From Heracleum sosnowskyi (lineage: Eukaryota; Streptophyta; Magnoliopsida; Apiales; Apiaceae): a stretch of 64,000 nt of DNA. The stretch lies in contig CM061244.1 of assembly GCA_030848705.1 (NCBI GenBank), positions 45,549,190 to 45,613,189 of the forward strand. Reading direction: 5' to 3'. The notes beneath the pieces are model-generated. The model saw only the letters and a list, made by a program, of their open reading frames with translations. It was not told where the DNA came from and searched no databases. The position numbers and the translations under genes are program-made. The first letter of the stretch is position 1, and every line of letters starts with the position of its first letter. Below are positions 1 to 10,077 of this stretch, one piece after another.

Positions 1-637
1 TCAGAAGCGCTACATATAATACTTAAAGTTATTCTATACATAAGTCTAAGGTTCAAATCTCAGCAACAACATATTAAAATTAACATTTTATTATATTAGT
101 TCAAAAATATAAATTAAATTAAAATTACATCAATCACATATTTTATAAATTATTTTATTTAATCATAAAAATTTAAAATTTAAAAATAAAATATTAAGTA
201 ACGGGCTATATGCTAGCAAGTAACAAAGAGGATACATTAATTGACACGAAAGCAAGACCGATGATATATTTATTCGACAATTCAAACAACAAAATTTTAA
301 CTACAGGTCATGCACAGCAGAGAAAATGTCTTAAAACGGATTTACTTGAAACTCTCGTGAACACAGTTACGACTAGGACTCCCTATAAACTTTGCTGTTT
401 ATTTAAAAATAGAAGAACAAGAAGAAGAAACCATTTATGGAAATGGTTTGTAAAGCCTGTACTATAGAAAAATGACAAGAGATTGTGCTGTTAGGCATTT
501 GCTGGAATAGGTGTTTTCTGTTGAACAGTATAACTGAATAAAAACAATATCCCACATTTGAGTGCAATATCTTTAGTCAACATTCAACAAGCAAAAAACT
601 GTGGAAACAGAAATCAGCATAATCTATGGTACATTAC
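1..637 (-). other. Intron 3 of the FLU-like gene (continues left of the window)
   Basis: No coding exon was found here on either strand. The segment lies downstream of the exon-3 donor (GTAATG, reading 637 to 632 on the minus strand), so it is taken as intron. Bases 1-180 are AT-rich. A stretch near 50-62 on the plus strand resembles a Pol III B box (GGTTCAAATCTC), so a SINE tail is possible but unproven. The 85-codon plus-strand ORF at 210-467 has no recognisable domain and is probably chance. Confidence 0.5.
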
Positions 638-2865
638 CTCCAACAGTGGCTCCTACAAGTGCTACAGATAGCAGTACTGGCATCTCAAGGACAGATCTAT
701 CACTTTCACATGTTTCAGCCAGGGCTTGAAGTGGAGCATAGAACATCAAGGCATTGACAATTATAAGTGCCAACGATGAGGACTGTATCTGGAAATGCGA
801 CGAAGTAGCAATGTCAAATTAAGACTATAATAGTTTTCAATTATCAAACAAAATTGAAATGTCAAATGTGAACAAAGTTACATAACTGGAACATTTTTTT
901 TACAATCGATAGTGAAATTGTCAAAATGCATAATTAGTATCCCACAGATGCATGTCGAACATATAATTATCCGATTGATATAACAGATACTTGATACTTA
1001 TGATCATATTTTTAAGATAAGAAGTACAGAAAAAAATGAATCAGGATTCAGACCAGCAGAAATACTATTCTCATGTCAGTACTCGTTATCTTAAAAATGT
1101 TGCAAGGAAAAAGGAAATAGGGTTCAATACGGCTCATAATTTTATTGTTTTTTTTAAATTTTATTTTGGCTAGAATTCTGTATGAAAAGAAAATTTTCAC
1201 TAATCTAAGAAACTTTATGAGCTTTATTTAGACTGTGAGTAAATTCTTTACTTATAGTATCAATTAACTTCTCATAAGAACAAAAGTCACACAGCTGAAA
1301 CCCAATAGAGAACATGAGAAACTCCCACAACCGTTGTGGGATGACTCACCATCGTACCTGATGTGGGGAAACGTGCTCAATAACAATGCCAGCATGATTC
1401 TGCTTATGACCAACCAAACATGTTGGTTTGAGGGAGTACTGTTCAATACAATCTTGCTGCAGATTCACAAGTTTGTAACCTGCTTTATGAGAGTCTAATG
1501 GTCCATCAGAATTACTTACAGAAGGAAGTATACCCTTTCTGATTTTTAACAGAAGAGAAACCACCTCGCCTGATATTAAAAAATGTGCACATATAAGAGG
1601 CATGTTATAACACATAAAGATAGTTACCTAACTTGCACAAAATCTAACCCGAGCTGCAGCAATTAATTTTTGCAAAGTGAAAGTAGTGTACCATGAATTG
1701 GAACAGATAAGCTTTCATATTTTGATGCATCAATCATTTTTTCTCATACCCCAAATCATTAAGATTTTTTGGAACCCTTGTCATGGACACAAAACTCATG
1801 GATAGTACGTGAATTAGTGATGCAAATGTCTGACATAACATTTGTTCCTAGATAACGCCTCTCGATTTGTAATTTTAGTTTCTTATGGTGTTAGGTGTAT
1901 GCTTCAAAGTGAAGTTTCCATAAACTCAAGTCAGCACCTCACTATGTCAAATTTATTGAGATAGTATTTGGAAACATGGAATTCACATCAAATGATGGTT
2001 TTAGATGAAATGATTGTGAGATATCATTTTAAACATTCCAAGTTGGGTTTCTATCTAAATGCCATGGAATCGAACTAAAACCAAATTCTGATAAAAATCA
2101 AAACATGTAATCTGGACTAGATCCATCATTTGAAATGAAATCCTAGTATTCAAACATCATGAAACTACATACACCCTCTTATCGAATTCTCTTAAAATAG
2201 TAAAGATAGTTACTTCTTTAAATGTTGTGCTATTTGCTAATCAATTCAAGGAGCATAAACAAATGGGGTGAGAGGACTCGAACCCGAGACACAAATATTT
2301 TAATTAAACAAATGGGGTGGGAGGACTCGAACTCCATACCCATCCGTAAACCGAACTCTGATACCATGTTAAAACCAACTCATCTAACACTGTAATATTT
2401 TAGATGTACTACGAGTATGCCTAACCAAATTCACACTACAGATGAGCTACGTGTCAAAATTCCAGATCAGTCTTATTAACAAGATTATCTAAAGTTAATA
2501 CTCCTTGCCTCCCTTAAAATGCGTGCAAAAAGTTAAGTGAACAACAAAATCTGGACAAAGTGAGTACATTTTAAGCCTATACTCACTTTCCTAAAATAAA
2601 ATAGCAACGAAACTAAAATCTTGATTATGTAACATCAAAAGAAATATGAATACAAGTAACCTGTACTTACACAAGAAGAGCTAAAGTAAGTTAAAATATT
2701 TTATACATAAGAATTCTTGCAACTTGGAATGAAAAATACGAGTGAAAAAATGAGCATTTGTTTACCGGAGAAATGGGTTTTCACTGGAAGGTGGGGAGTT
2801 CTCCGAGAATAAGTGCCGGAAATAGTACGGGGGAGAAGGGAGGAGCAACGGACGACAACCGCCAT
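638..2865 (-). CDS. FLU: FLU-like chloroplast protein, exons 1-3 of a truncated gene
   Basis: Three exons can be read on the minus strand. Exon 1 is 2865-2766 (ATG at 2865; Ser/Arg-rich, transit-peptide-like start MAVVVRCSSLLPRTISGTYS; donor GTAAAC). Exon 2 is 1569-1520 (50 bp; acceptor ATATCAG, donor GTAAGT). Exon 3 is 788-638 (acceptor TTTCCAG, donor GTAATG). Phases join cleanly: 1, 0, 1. Exon 3 encodes ALAETCE followed by EMPVLLSVALVGATVGG, a hydrophobic anchor. In Arabidopsis FLU a similar segment precedes the LLARQR stretch and the TPR repeats; FLU is a thylakoid-membrane protein that represses tetrapyrrole synthesis by binding glutamyl-tRNA reductase. The TPR part would lie left of the window. 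The exon structure is read from sequence; the identity rests on remembered family features. The frame is intact, so the gene looks functional. No promoter motif was assigned; transposons begin 172 bp upstream of the ATG. Confidence 0.62.
789..1519 (-). other. Intron 2 of the FLU-like gene
   Basis: Bounded by donor GTAAGT at 1519 and acceptor TTTCCAG ending at 789 on the minus strand. It is AT-rich and contains no recognised element. Two ORFs of 60-89 codons overlap its right end, but they run across the splice junctions and are not supported as genes. Confidence 0.55.
1570..2765 (-). other. Intron 1 of the FLU-like gene
   Basis: Bounded by donor GTAAAC at 2765 and the acceptor ending at 1570 on the minus strand. 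It is about 1.2 kb and contains the SINE-like segment annotated separately. No coding capacity is seen. Confidence 0.55.
2262..2374 (-). mobile_element. SINE-like (tRNA-derived) fragment in intron 1
   Basis: On the minus strand an A-box-like TGGTATCAGAGTTCGG (near 2370-2355) is followed by a B-box-like GAGTTCGAGTCCTCC (near 2335-2321). A second B-box-like GGGTTCGAGTCCTCTC (near 2288-2273) follows, each within a repeated context ending CACCCCATTTGTTTA. Paired A and B boxes are typical of tRNA-derived SINEs. A relic of a Copia primer-binding region is an alternative, because TGGTATCAGAG also occurs there. No poly-A tail or target duplication was delimited. Confidence 0.4.
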
Positions 2866-2962
2866 TTTGGATAACTGGATTTTAGTACCTACCTCATCCT
2901 GTATTATTACATAAACAAATACGCTTTATTTTTTGGGTATTTACCGTATTTACTGTGTTTCA

Positions 2963-3037
2963 GATATTCATTCACATTTTTACCGTTTTTCAAAAGTTGT
3001 GAAATACTGTATAAAATAATAATTAACTAAAATTTAT
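2963..3037 (+). repeat. Left copy of the 75-bp direct repeat flanking the LINE
   Basis: This 75-bp stretch is repeated at 7625-7699 with two C/T or G/A differences (about 97% identity) and encloses the LINE exactly. It behaves like a target-site duplication but is much longer than the usual 5-20 bp. It lies in the upstream region of the FLU-like gene. Confidence 0.85.
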
Positions 3038-6000
3038 AATACTAATTAAAGATTATATTTTTTTTCTCTCCATGTCAGGTGTGAGAGGTGCTGAGTTTCT
3101 CTCCGTATTCAAACTCCTTCAATAGAAGATTGTGTACTATGACGGTCTTTTTCTTTCTTTTCCTTATGGCACGCTATCGAGATATTGACGATCAGATGGC
3201 AAATCTTGATATAGATGAAGAGGAGAATGAAAGTTTTGTATTTGATGAAGCAGTAGAGGAAGAAGTTAATAGATATGAACATTGTTTGGTTGGGAGATTT
3301 CTCACGGAGAAAACAATAAACTCGAGAGCTATGAAATCCAAAATGGCGGATGTATGGAAACCGATGATGGGAATTAATATCAAGGAGCTCGAGCAAGGGA
3401 TTTTTCTCTTCCAATTCTTTCACAAAGATGATAAGCAGTGGGTTTTGAAGGGTGGTCCGTGGACGTTTGACAATGCTATGATGATCTTAGAAGAGGTGGC
3501 TCCGGGTGAGGATCCCTTACAAGTGCAACTCTGACATTTGAACATCTGGGTTCAATTATACGATCTTCCTATGGGGTTCATGCCGGAAGCTGTAGGCAAA
3601 CAACTTGGTAATTTTTTTGGAGAATTTCTTTAGTACGATGCAAAGAATAATTCATCGATCTGGCGAGAATACATGAGGATCAGGATACGGTTGGATGTTA
3701 GAAAGCCTCTTAAAAGGAAAAAGAAAATTGTTAAGAAGGATGGCAAGGAGCTCATTGTGACCTGTAAGTATGAGAGGTTAGGTGATTTCTGTTTTTCGTG
3801 TGGTATGGTATCACACACTGAAAGGTTTTGCAGGAAAATGATCGATAGGAGGGGGATAGAAAGTGAGAAAGAGTGGGGGTTATGGCTGAGGGCAACATCA
3901 CGTAGGGCAACAAACCAGGGGCACAACATGTGGCTCAGGGAGGAAGACGATGCCACGTGGGAAGTTAGAATTGGCAGGGAGAATCAATACCATAATTCTC
4001 GGGGTGAGGATAGTTCAAACAAAGGAAAGGAGATAATTCATGAGAGCAATCCAAGGAGTCTGGTTGTAACGGAACCGCGTGATGTTAGCAGTAATAAAGA
4101 ATTGGCGGGTTTCAAAACAATTTCAAATTCATTGTATGGGCCTGATGAGGATGTAAGTGTTGGGCTAAAGTTAGATGAACGTAAAAGAAGGAGATGTGAT
4201 CCAACAACTATGGGCATTATGGATATTGATGTGGGCCTAAATGTTAAAGAGACCCAAATTATCGAACAACACTCAGACACTGCTATTTCTGAAATGGATT
4301 TGACAGCGTCTTCTAAACGTATTTCGGCTAAGCTTGCAATGCAGGCTAGCCGATTGTAATGAGTCTGTTAAGCTGGAACTGCAGGGGTCTAGGCAACTCT
4401 CGTGCAGTTCGTGTTCTTAGAGATATGTTAAGATCTCACCAGCCTGATTTTGTATTTTTATCTGAAACTCTTTCCGTAGGTAATAAAATTGAAGAAATCT
4501 CTTCAAGATTTGGTTTTGATAATTATTTTTCAGTTGATAGGCAGGGTAGAGGAGGTGGTATTACAGTTATGTGGAAGCACTCTATGATCTGCGAGATAGT
4601 TGAATCATCTTTAAACCATATTGACATTGTCGTTAAGGAGAATTCTTTAGCTTCTTGGAGGCTTACTTGCTATTATGGCTTCCCAGAGCGTGAAAGGCGT
4701 CATGAAGCTTGGGATTTTATTCGGTTATTAGCCTCTAAATCTCAACTCCCATGGTGTATCCTTGGCGATTTTAACGATATCCTCTGTGCTACTGATAAGA
4801 AGGGTCGTCACCCTCATCCCCAGAGTTTGATGGATGGTTTTAAGAAGGTCATTGATGACTGCTCTCTAGTTGAAATTGATCTCTTAAGTGGTGCTTTTAC
4901 TTGGGAGAAGAGCAAAGGCATTGCGGACTGGTTACGAGAAAGACTTGATAGGGCGTTCACAACAGACTCCTGGTGGCATATGTTCCCTCTATGTACTCTC
5001 ATAGTCTTTCATGCCTCAGTGTCAGATCATGATCCCATCAAATTAAACTTGTTCAATACGGCTGTTACTAAGAAGCAATTCAGATTCAAGTTTGAAAACA
5101 CCTGGTTGAAGGAAGCAGAATTTCACTCTGATGTGGCTAAGTTTTGGAAAGATTTGCCTCCGTCTCACCTTCTTCCTAAGCTAATTTCGGTCTCTTCTTT
5201 TATGGCTAAATGGGGCAGGAATTTCTTTCACAAATTTAGGGAGAAAGTGATTAAACAAAAAGAAATGATTGATGCTCTAAAAAACAGAGAAGACGCATGT
5301 GGCGTTAAATTATATTTCGAAGAGAAAGATAAGTTGAATGATTTGTTGTTACATGAGGAAATCTATTGGAAGCAGAGAGCTAAAGTGTTCTGGTTAGAGG
5401 AAGGTGACACTAACTCTAAGTTCTTTCACGCCACGGCTTCAAGCAAGAAAAAGATGAATCACATCACTGCGTTAAAATCAGATGAGGGTGTTATGGTGTC
5501 AAGACATGAGCATCTTTGTCAACTCTTAAAGAGCTATTACTCAAATGTTTTTGCTGCAACGGAACCTGTTGGCTCTTATCCTCATAACGAGAACGAAGGG
5601 AGAATCACAGAATCTCAAAACGAGATGTTAGTAGCAGATCTCTCCTTTGAGGAATTCACAGCAGCAGTGAAGAGCATGCATCCCGATAAGGCAAGTGGAC
5701 CAGATGGACTGAACCCGGCTTTTTTTCAGCACTTTTGGAAGCTTCTTGGACAAGAGGTATTTATTTGTTGTAAAAACTGGCTTTCTGAGTGCAAATTTTC
5801 TGCTGATATAAATGATACTATGCTGGTTTTAATCCCTAAAAAGGAAAATGTAGAAGATGTTAAAGATCTAAGGCCTATAGCATTATGCAATGTGCTTTAC
5901 AAAATTGTTGCCAAAGTTCTAGCTAATAGGCTTCAGAAAATCTTGCCTGTTATGATCTTTGAAGAACAAAGTGCGTTCGTCCCAGGCCGTAGTATTTCAG

Positions 6001-7624
6001 ACAATGTTCTGGTTGCCTTTGAGTTAATTCATTATATGAAAAGAAAATCATCTGGGGCAGAAGGAGAAGTAGCTCTCAAGCTCGATATAAGCAAAGCTTA
6101 TGATCGTGTATGTTGGGATTATCTACGGAATAGGATGACTGCTATGGGCTTCTCAAACAAGTGGGTTAACTGGATGATGTTGTGTGTTACCACGGTTTCA
6201 TATTCTATTTCATTCCAAGGTTCAACAGTTGGCCCAATTCTACCTAAAAGAGGCCTCAGACAGGGGGATCCATTATCGCCCTACCTGTTCCTTTTGTGCG
6301 TTGAGGGTCTTTCTTTATCACTGAAAATAGCAGCTGAGAATGGATCGATTACAGGATGTCGTATCTGCCCTCAAGCCCCAGCTGTAACTCATTTATTGTT
6401 TGCCGACGACAGTTTCCTTTTCTTTAAAGCTACTACTGGGGAGACGAATTCGATTAAAGAAATTCTTCATTCCTATGAAGTGTTCTCTGGACAAGCTGTG
6501 AACTTTCAAAAATCTGCCATTTTCTTTAGCTCAAACGTACGACGTGATAAGCAAGATGAAATCAAAAATCTTCTGGGGGTCTTTAATGATATCGAAAATA
6601 GTAAATATCTCGACCTTCCTTCTCTCATTGGAAGGTCGAAGAAAACTGTATTTCGATACTTAAAAGACAAAGTTTGGAAAAGAATCCAGGGATGGAACAC
6701 AAAGCTCCTATCTAGGGCAGGAAAAGCAGTGCTTTTGAGAAATGTCGCTCAGACCATTCATGCATATACGATGTCATGTTTTTTAATTCCTAAAACCTTG
6801 TGTCAGGAACTAGAAAGGATGATGAACTCTTTCTGGTGGAGCTTAAACTCTTCGAATAATAAATGCATAAAGTGGTTATCATGGACTAGAATGAGTATGT
6901 CCAAAAAGAAGGGTGGTCTAGGGTTTCGTGATTTGCATGGTTTTAATCTAGCCCTATTAGGCAAACAATGTTGGAATCTGATTAATAATCCGGGTTCTTT
7001 AGTAAGTCGTCTTCTGAAGGCACGATATTATCCAAATTTTAGCTTGATGGAAGCTGGCAGATCAGGGGGTTCAAGCTACACATGGTCTGGAATTTGGGAG
7101 GCCAAAGAAAGTATGAAGGAAGGATTCAGATGGGTGTTAGGATACGGAAAGTCGATAGGTATATATTCTGATAAATGGCTAAGGGGAAAGGAGAGTTTTC
7201 GTGTTGATCAAGTTTATAATGTGGAAAGGAATGAAAAGGTCTGTGATTTCTTTTCGAGTGGAAGCAAGTCATGGGATGTAAATAAAGTTCGTACTACTTT
7301 CAATATCACTGACGCTGAAGCTATTTTAGTAACTCGTATTCCTCAAAACAGTACACATGACAGGATAGCCTGGGTTCATTCTAGCAATGGACAGTACTCA
7401 GTGAAATCGGGTTACCAACAATGGCATCGTGCTCATATGGGAGGCTTAGAACTTCAACAGACTGATGGATGGGGGAAAATCTGGAGATTGTGTATTCCTC
7501 ATAAGATCAAGGTTCTGCTTTGGAGGATTTGTCGCAACAATGTCTTGGTCCGAAATCTTCTGAGAGGTAAGGGTGTTCATGTCCCTATCAGCTGCATTAT
7601 GTGTGTAGGAGACGTTGAGCATTT
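3038..7624 (+). mobile_element. LINE (plant L1-type) retrotransposon, 3'-truncated
   Basis: A two-ORF non-LTR element. ORF1 (DUF4283-like region plus CCHC knuckle) and ORF2 (endonuclease plus reverse transcriptase) are on the plus strand, with a short T-rich 5' leader. The element stops inside the C-terminal zinc-binding domain of ORF2, with no RNase H, 3' UTR or poly-A, and runs directly into the second 75-bp direct repeat. LINEs normally lose their 5' end, so this loss is unusual. Confidence 0.85.
3166..4359 (+). pseudogene. LINE ORF1 (DUF4283/CCHC nucleic-acid-binding protein), two nonsense mutations
   Basis: One frame runs from the ATG at 3166 (an in-frame ATG also lies at 3088) to the TAA at 4357-4359, broken by TGA at 3532-3534 and TAG at 3631-3633. 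The N-terminal half has the WVLKGGPWTFDNAMMIL signature of the DUF4283 family found in plant LINE ORF1 proteins. A zinc knuckle CFSCGMVSHTERFC (CX2CX4HX4C) is encoded at 3790-3831. The charged C-terminal tail matches nothing recognised. In intact elements this protein coats the element RNA; the two stops make it non-functional here. The stop codon overlaps the ORF2 start as TAATG. Confidence 0.85.
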
Positions 7625-7664
7625 GATATTCATTCGCATTTTTACCGTCTTTCAAAAGTTGTGA
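4359..7664 (+). pseudogene. LINE ORF2: endonuclease and reverse transcriptase, C-terminally truncated
   Basis: The frame is open for 1,101 codons. The AP-type endonuclease starts at residue 1 (SLLSWNCRGLG), with GDFND near residues 136-140 and the SDHDP motif near 221. Reverse transcriptase follows, with LDISKAYDRV near 573 and catalytic FADD at 681-684. A zinc-binding RVT-associated region begins near residue 1,040 (IWRLCIPHKIKVLLWRICR). Element sequence ends near residue 1,088 (GDVEHL); the last dozen residues are read from the flanking direct repeat. Family members usually run to about 1,300 residues or more and include RNase H. The usual G of the KYLGLP motif is D here. The ATG overlaps the ORF1 stop (TAATG), which suggests coupled reinitiation. 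The enzyme core is intact, but the element lacks its 3' end. Confidence 0.85.
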
Positions 7665-7699
7665 AATACTGTATAAAATAATAATTAACTAAAATTTAT
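7625..7699 (+). repeat. Right copy of the 75-bp direct repeat flanking the LINE
   Basis: It differs from the 2963-3037 copy at two positions. It follows truncated ORF2 without any poly-A tract. The pre-insertion locus would have read from the FLU upstream region straight into 7700 onward. Confidence 0.85.
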
Positions 7700-7775
7700 T
7701 AAATTTGTAAGATAATTTTCTTTAATAAAATTGGCTATAAATATTAAATTTATATATACAGTTTGGTTACAGCTT

Positions 7776-8001
7776 TTTAATAAGGTCCGAGTCATCATCC
7801 ATTCAGATCATATTAGATCATATCATTGCATTCATTGTAATATCCCTAAACTGGTGCAGTGATTAGATAGAAATAGCTGTAGCCTAGTGTAGAGACTAGA
7901 TAGAGTAATCATAGCCTGATTGTACTCCTTTAGCTGTATAAATATACTTGTACATCATCAACATCAAATATATAGAAAACACATATTCTATAAACTGTTT
8001 T
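7776..8001 (+). repeat. 5' LTR of the Ale-like element
   Basis: Matches 24081-24299 with about four substitutions. It contains a TATA-like TATAAATATACTTG segment. The right boundary is approximate because the 3' LTR copy ends earlier, at TTCTATAAA. Confidence 0.75.
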
Positions 8002-8002
8002 A

Positions 8003-8014
8003 TGGTATCAGAGC
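8003..8014 (+). other. Primer-binding site (initiator tRNA-Met) of the Ale-like element
   Basis: TGGTATCAGAGC just downstream of the 5' LTR is the standard Copia primer-binding site complementary to the 3' end of initiator tRNA-Met. Confidence 0.85.
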
Positions 8015-8059
8015 TTTTACGACTTAAGGTCAATTCGTATTTTCTTTTCTTTCCTCTCC

Positions 8060-9439
8060 ATGGCCATATCAAACCCCGACTCTCCTGTTGTTGCAACCAA
8101 CCAACTTATCCAGTTTAATCCTGCTTCACAATTACCAATTAAACTTTCTGGGAGCTCTAATTTTTCCACCTGGAAAGCTCAGTTTGAAATGTTACTCCAT
8201 GGCCATGATCTATACGGCCATCTTGATGGCACCATACAAGCCCAAGTACAAACCATTTCCAAGGAAGAGAAAACTATCCCAAATCCAGCCTATCGCCTCT
8301 GGTTTCGCCAAGACAAACTGATCCAAAATGCCTTATTAGCTTCTGTTGATTCCACACTAGCCTCCATTGTAGCCACTGCATCTTCGTCACAAGTTGTGTG
8401 GGCCTCCCTACATACTGCCTTCGCTAACAAATCTCAAACCAGGATCTTCAGTCTTCGCGACCGTCTCAACAAAGTCTCCAAAGACACTAAAACCATATCC
8501 GAGTACTTACAAGAAGTTCGTTCCATAGTTGATGAACTTGCTACAGCTGGTTCTCCTGTCTCCAATGCTGAACTCATTGTGAAAATTCTCAGTGGACTTG
8601 GTCCTGATTATCACAGTATCGCAGGTGTCATTCGTGCGCGTGAAACTTCTGTCTCTTATGAAGAGTTGTATGAAAAGCTACTTGATCAGGAATTAATATT
8701 AAAACATGAGGATAACCAAAAGGTTTCTTCACCAATTACTGTTGCTATTGCTCATCGTGGCACATCATTGAAGTCCAATCAGGCTAACTTTCGCCCACAA
8801 TCAACTACACACTGGCGCTCCCAGCCGAATCAATTACAGCAAGCTTGGCGTGCACCCAACTCTAGTCACTCTCAACCCTTTGTTGCTCCTGGGAATCATC
8901 AGCAGCAATGTTTGCGTTGTCAGCTTTGTGACAAATTTGGTCAATCTGCGCGTGTATGTCGATCCCGTTCACACAATCACGTAGAAGCTAAAGCATTTTT
9001 TGTTAATAACTTACAACCTTATGGCAACAATTTGCATCAGTCTACTGCACCTTGGATAATGGACTCTGGAGCTTCACATCATATCACATCATATGCCTCC
9101 AATTTCAGTGCAGTTCACGATTACAACGGACCTGAAGAAATTTCCATGGGCGATGGTAAAACAATTCCATTATCTCAAACTGGTAACACTAAGATATATT
9201 CACCTGATAATCAGTTTAAGCTTTCTAATGCCTTATGTGCACCATCTATTAAACAAAATCTCATATTTGTCTCCAAGTTTTGTAATGACAATCACACATC
9301 AATTGAATTTTTTCCTTCTCGTTTTTTTGTTAAGGATCTTGTCTCGGGGGTTCCACTAGCATGCGGCCGAAATAAAGATGGACTTTACGAGTGGCCATCC
9401 CAGAATCTCTCCTCTCCTAAATCTTACATGGCCAATACG
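8060..9439 (+). pseudogene. Ale-like gag-pol, 5' part: gag, zinc knuckle, protease
   Basis: Starts at ATG 8060. A gag domain (LSGSSNFSTWKAQFEMLLHG onward, UBN2-like) occupies roughly residues 30-230. A degenerate zinc knuckle CQLCDKFGQSARVC near residue 284 has lost its histidine. The aspartic protease signature WIMDSGASHHIT lies near residue 331. The frame runs into the nested LTR at 9440, which adds a Cys codon and a stop. The continuation is at 21303 onward, so the polyprotein was interrupted between protease and GAG-pre-integrase. No other stop occurs in this part. Confidence 0.85.
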
Positions 9440-9933
9440 TGTTAGGCCGAATACACAATATATAATCAAGTATGTATGAGAATAACAATCAAGAACACAA
9501 GTTTGTAAATCAACAAACTGAATTATATTAAATAATTCTCTCTTAGTGATGTTAATGAATCACAAAGAGCTACTAGGTTACAAGAATAATGTTTTCAATT
9601 ATCGCATCCCTTCTAGGGATAATCTATCTGTGTTTATATAGTACACAGTTACACAATCCTTATCTAATTGATACTCCTATAAATTAGCCATACAATTACT
9701 ATCAATTAAGGATTGCTTCAGTCTTTTGTTTAGTTTCCTTAGCTGTATCAATATATTCTGCTTCTTTCCATCTTCAGAATATATTGCTTCTAGAATATTC
9801 AATTCAGCACCGACAGCTAATTCAACTATCACCACGTCAGACTTTAACAAACTCTGACTGGCTTCAATGTAAACTCTGATGATCACCTGTTGCTTAAACA
9901 CTGATGAACAAACGTCAGCAATTATATCTAACA
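9440..9933 (-). repeat. 3' LTR of S1
   Basis: 494 bp, beginning TGTTAGGCCGAATAC on the plus strand and ending ATCTAACA. Three differences from 20804-21297. It contains two AAACTCTG motifs on the plus strand (9849 and 9871). Confidence 0.93.
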
Positions 9934-9947
9934 ATCTCCCCCAACTT
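9934..9947 (-). other. Polypurine tract of S1
   Basis: On the minus strand AAGTTGGGGGAGAT sits directly against the start of the 3' LTR, the expected place for the plus-strand primer. Confidence 0.8.
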
Positions 9948-10077
9948 GTGCATAATAAAAATGTACAAGTTAAATAGATAATTGATGATGTCAAAACATA
10001 TAACAAATGCAGTGTTTAATATATCAGAGTTTAACTTTAACTTAGAATAGAAAACTTTAAAAACTTACAGTCAGACT

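Noticed and set aside
1264..1615. Two overlapping minus-strand ORFs as independent genes
   Set aside because: They run across the exon 2 splice sites of the FLU-like gene. Only 1520-1569 fits as coding.
2262..2374. Functional tRNA gene
   Set aside because: A and B boxes are present, but no cloverleaf or anticodon arm can be formed and one B box is duplicated. A SINE-like fragment fits better.
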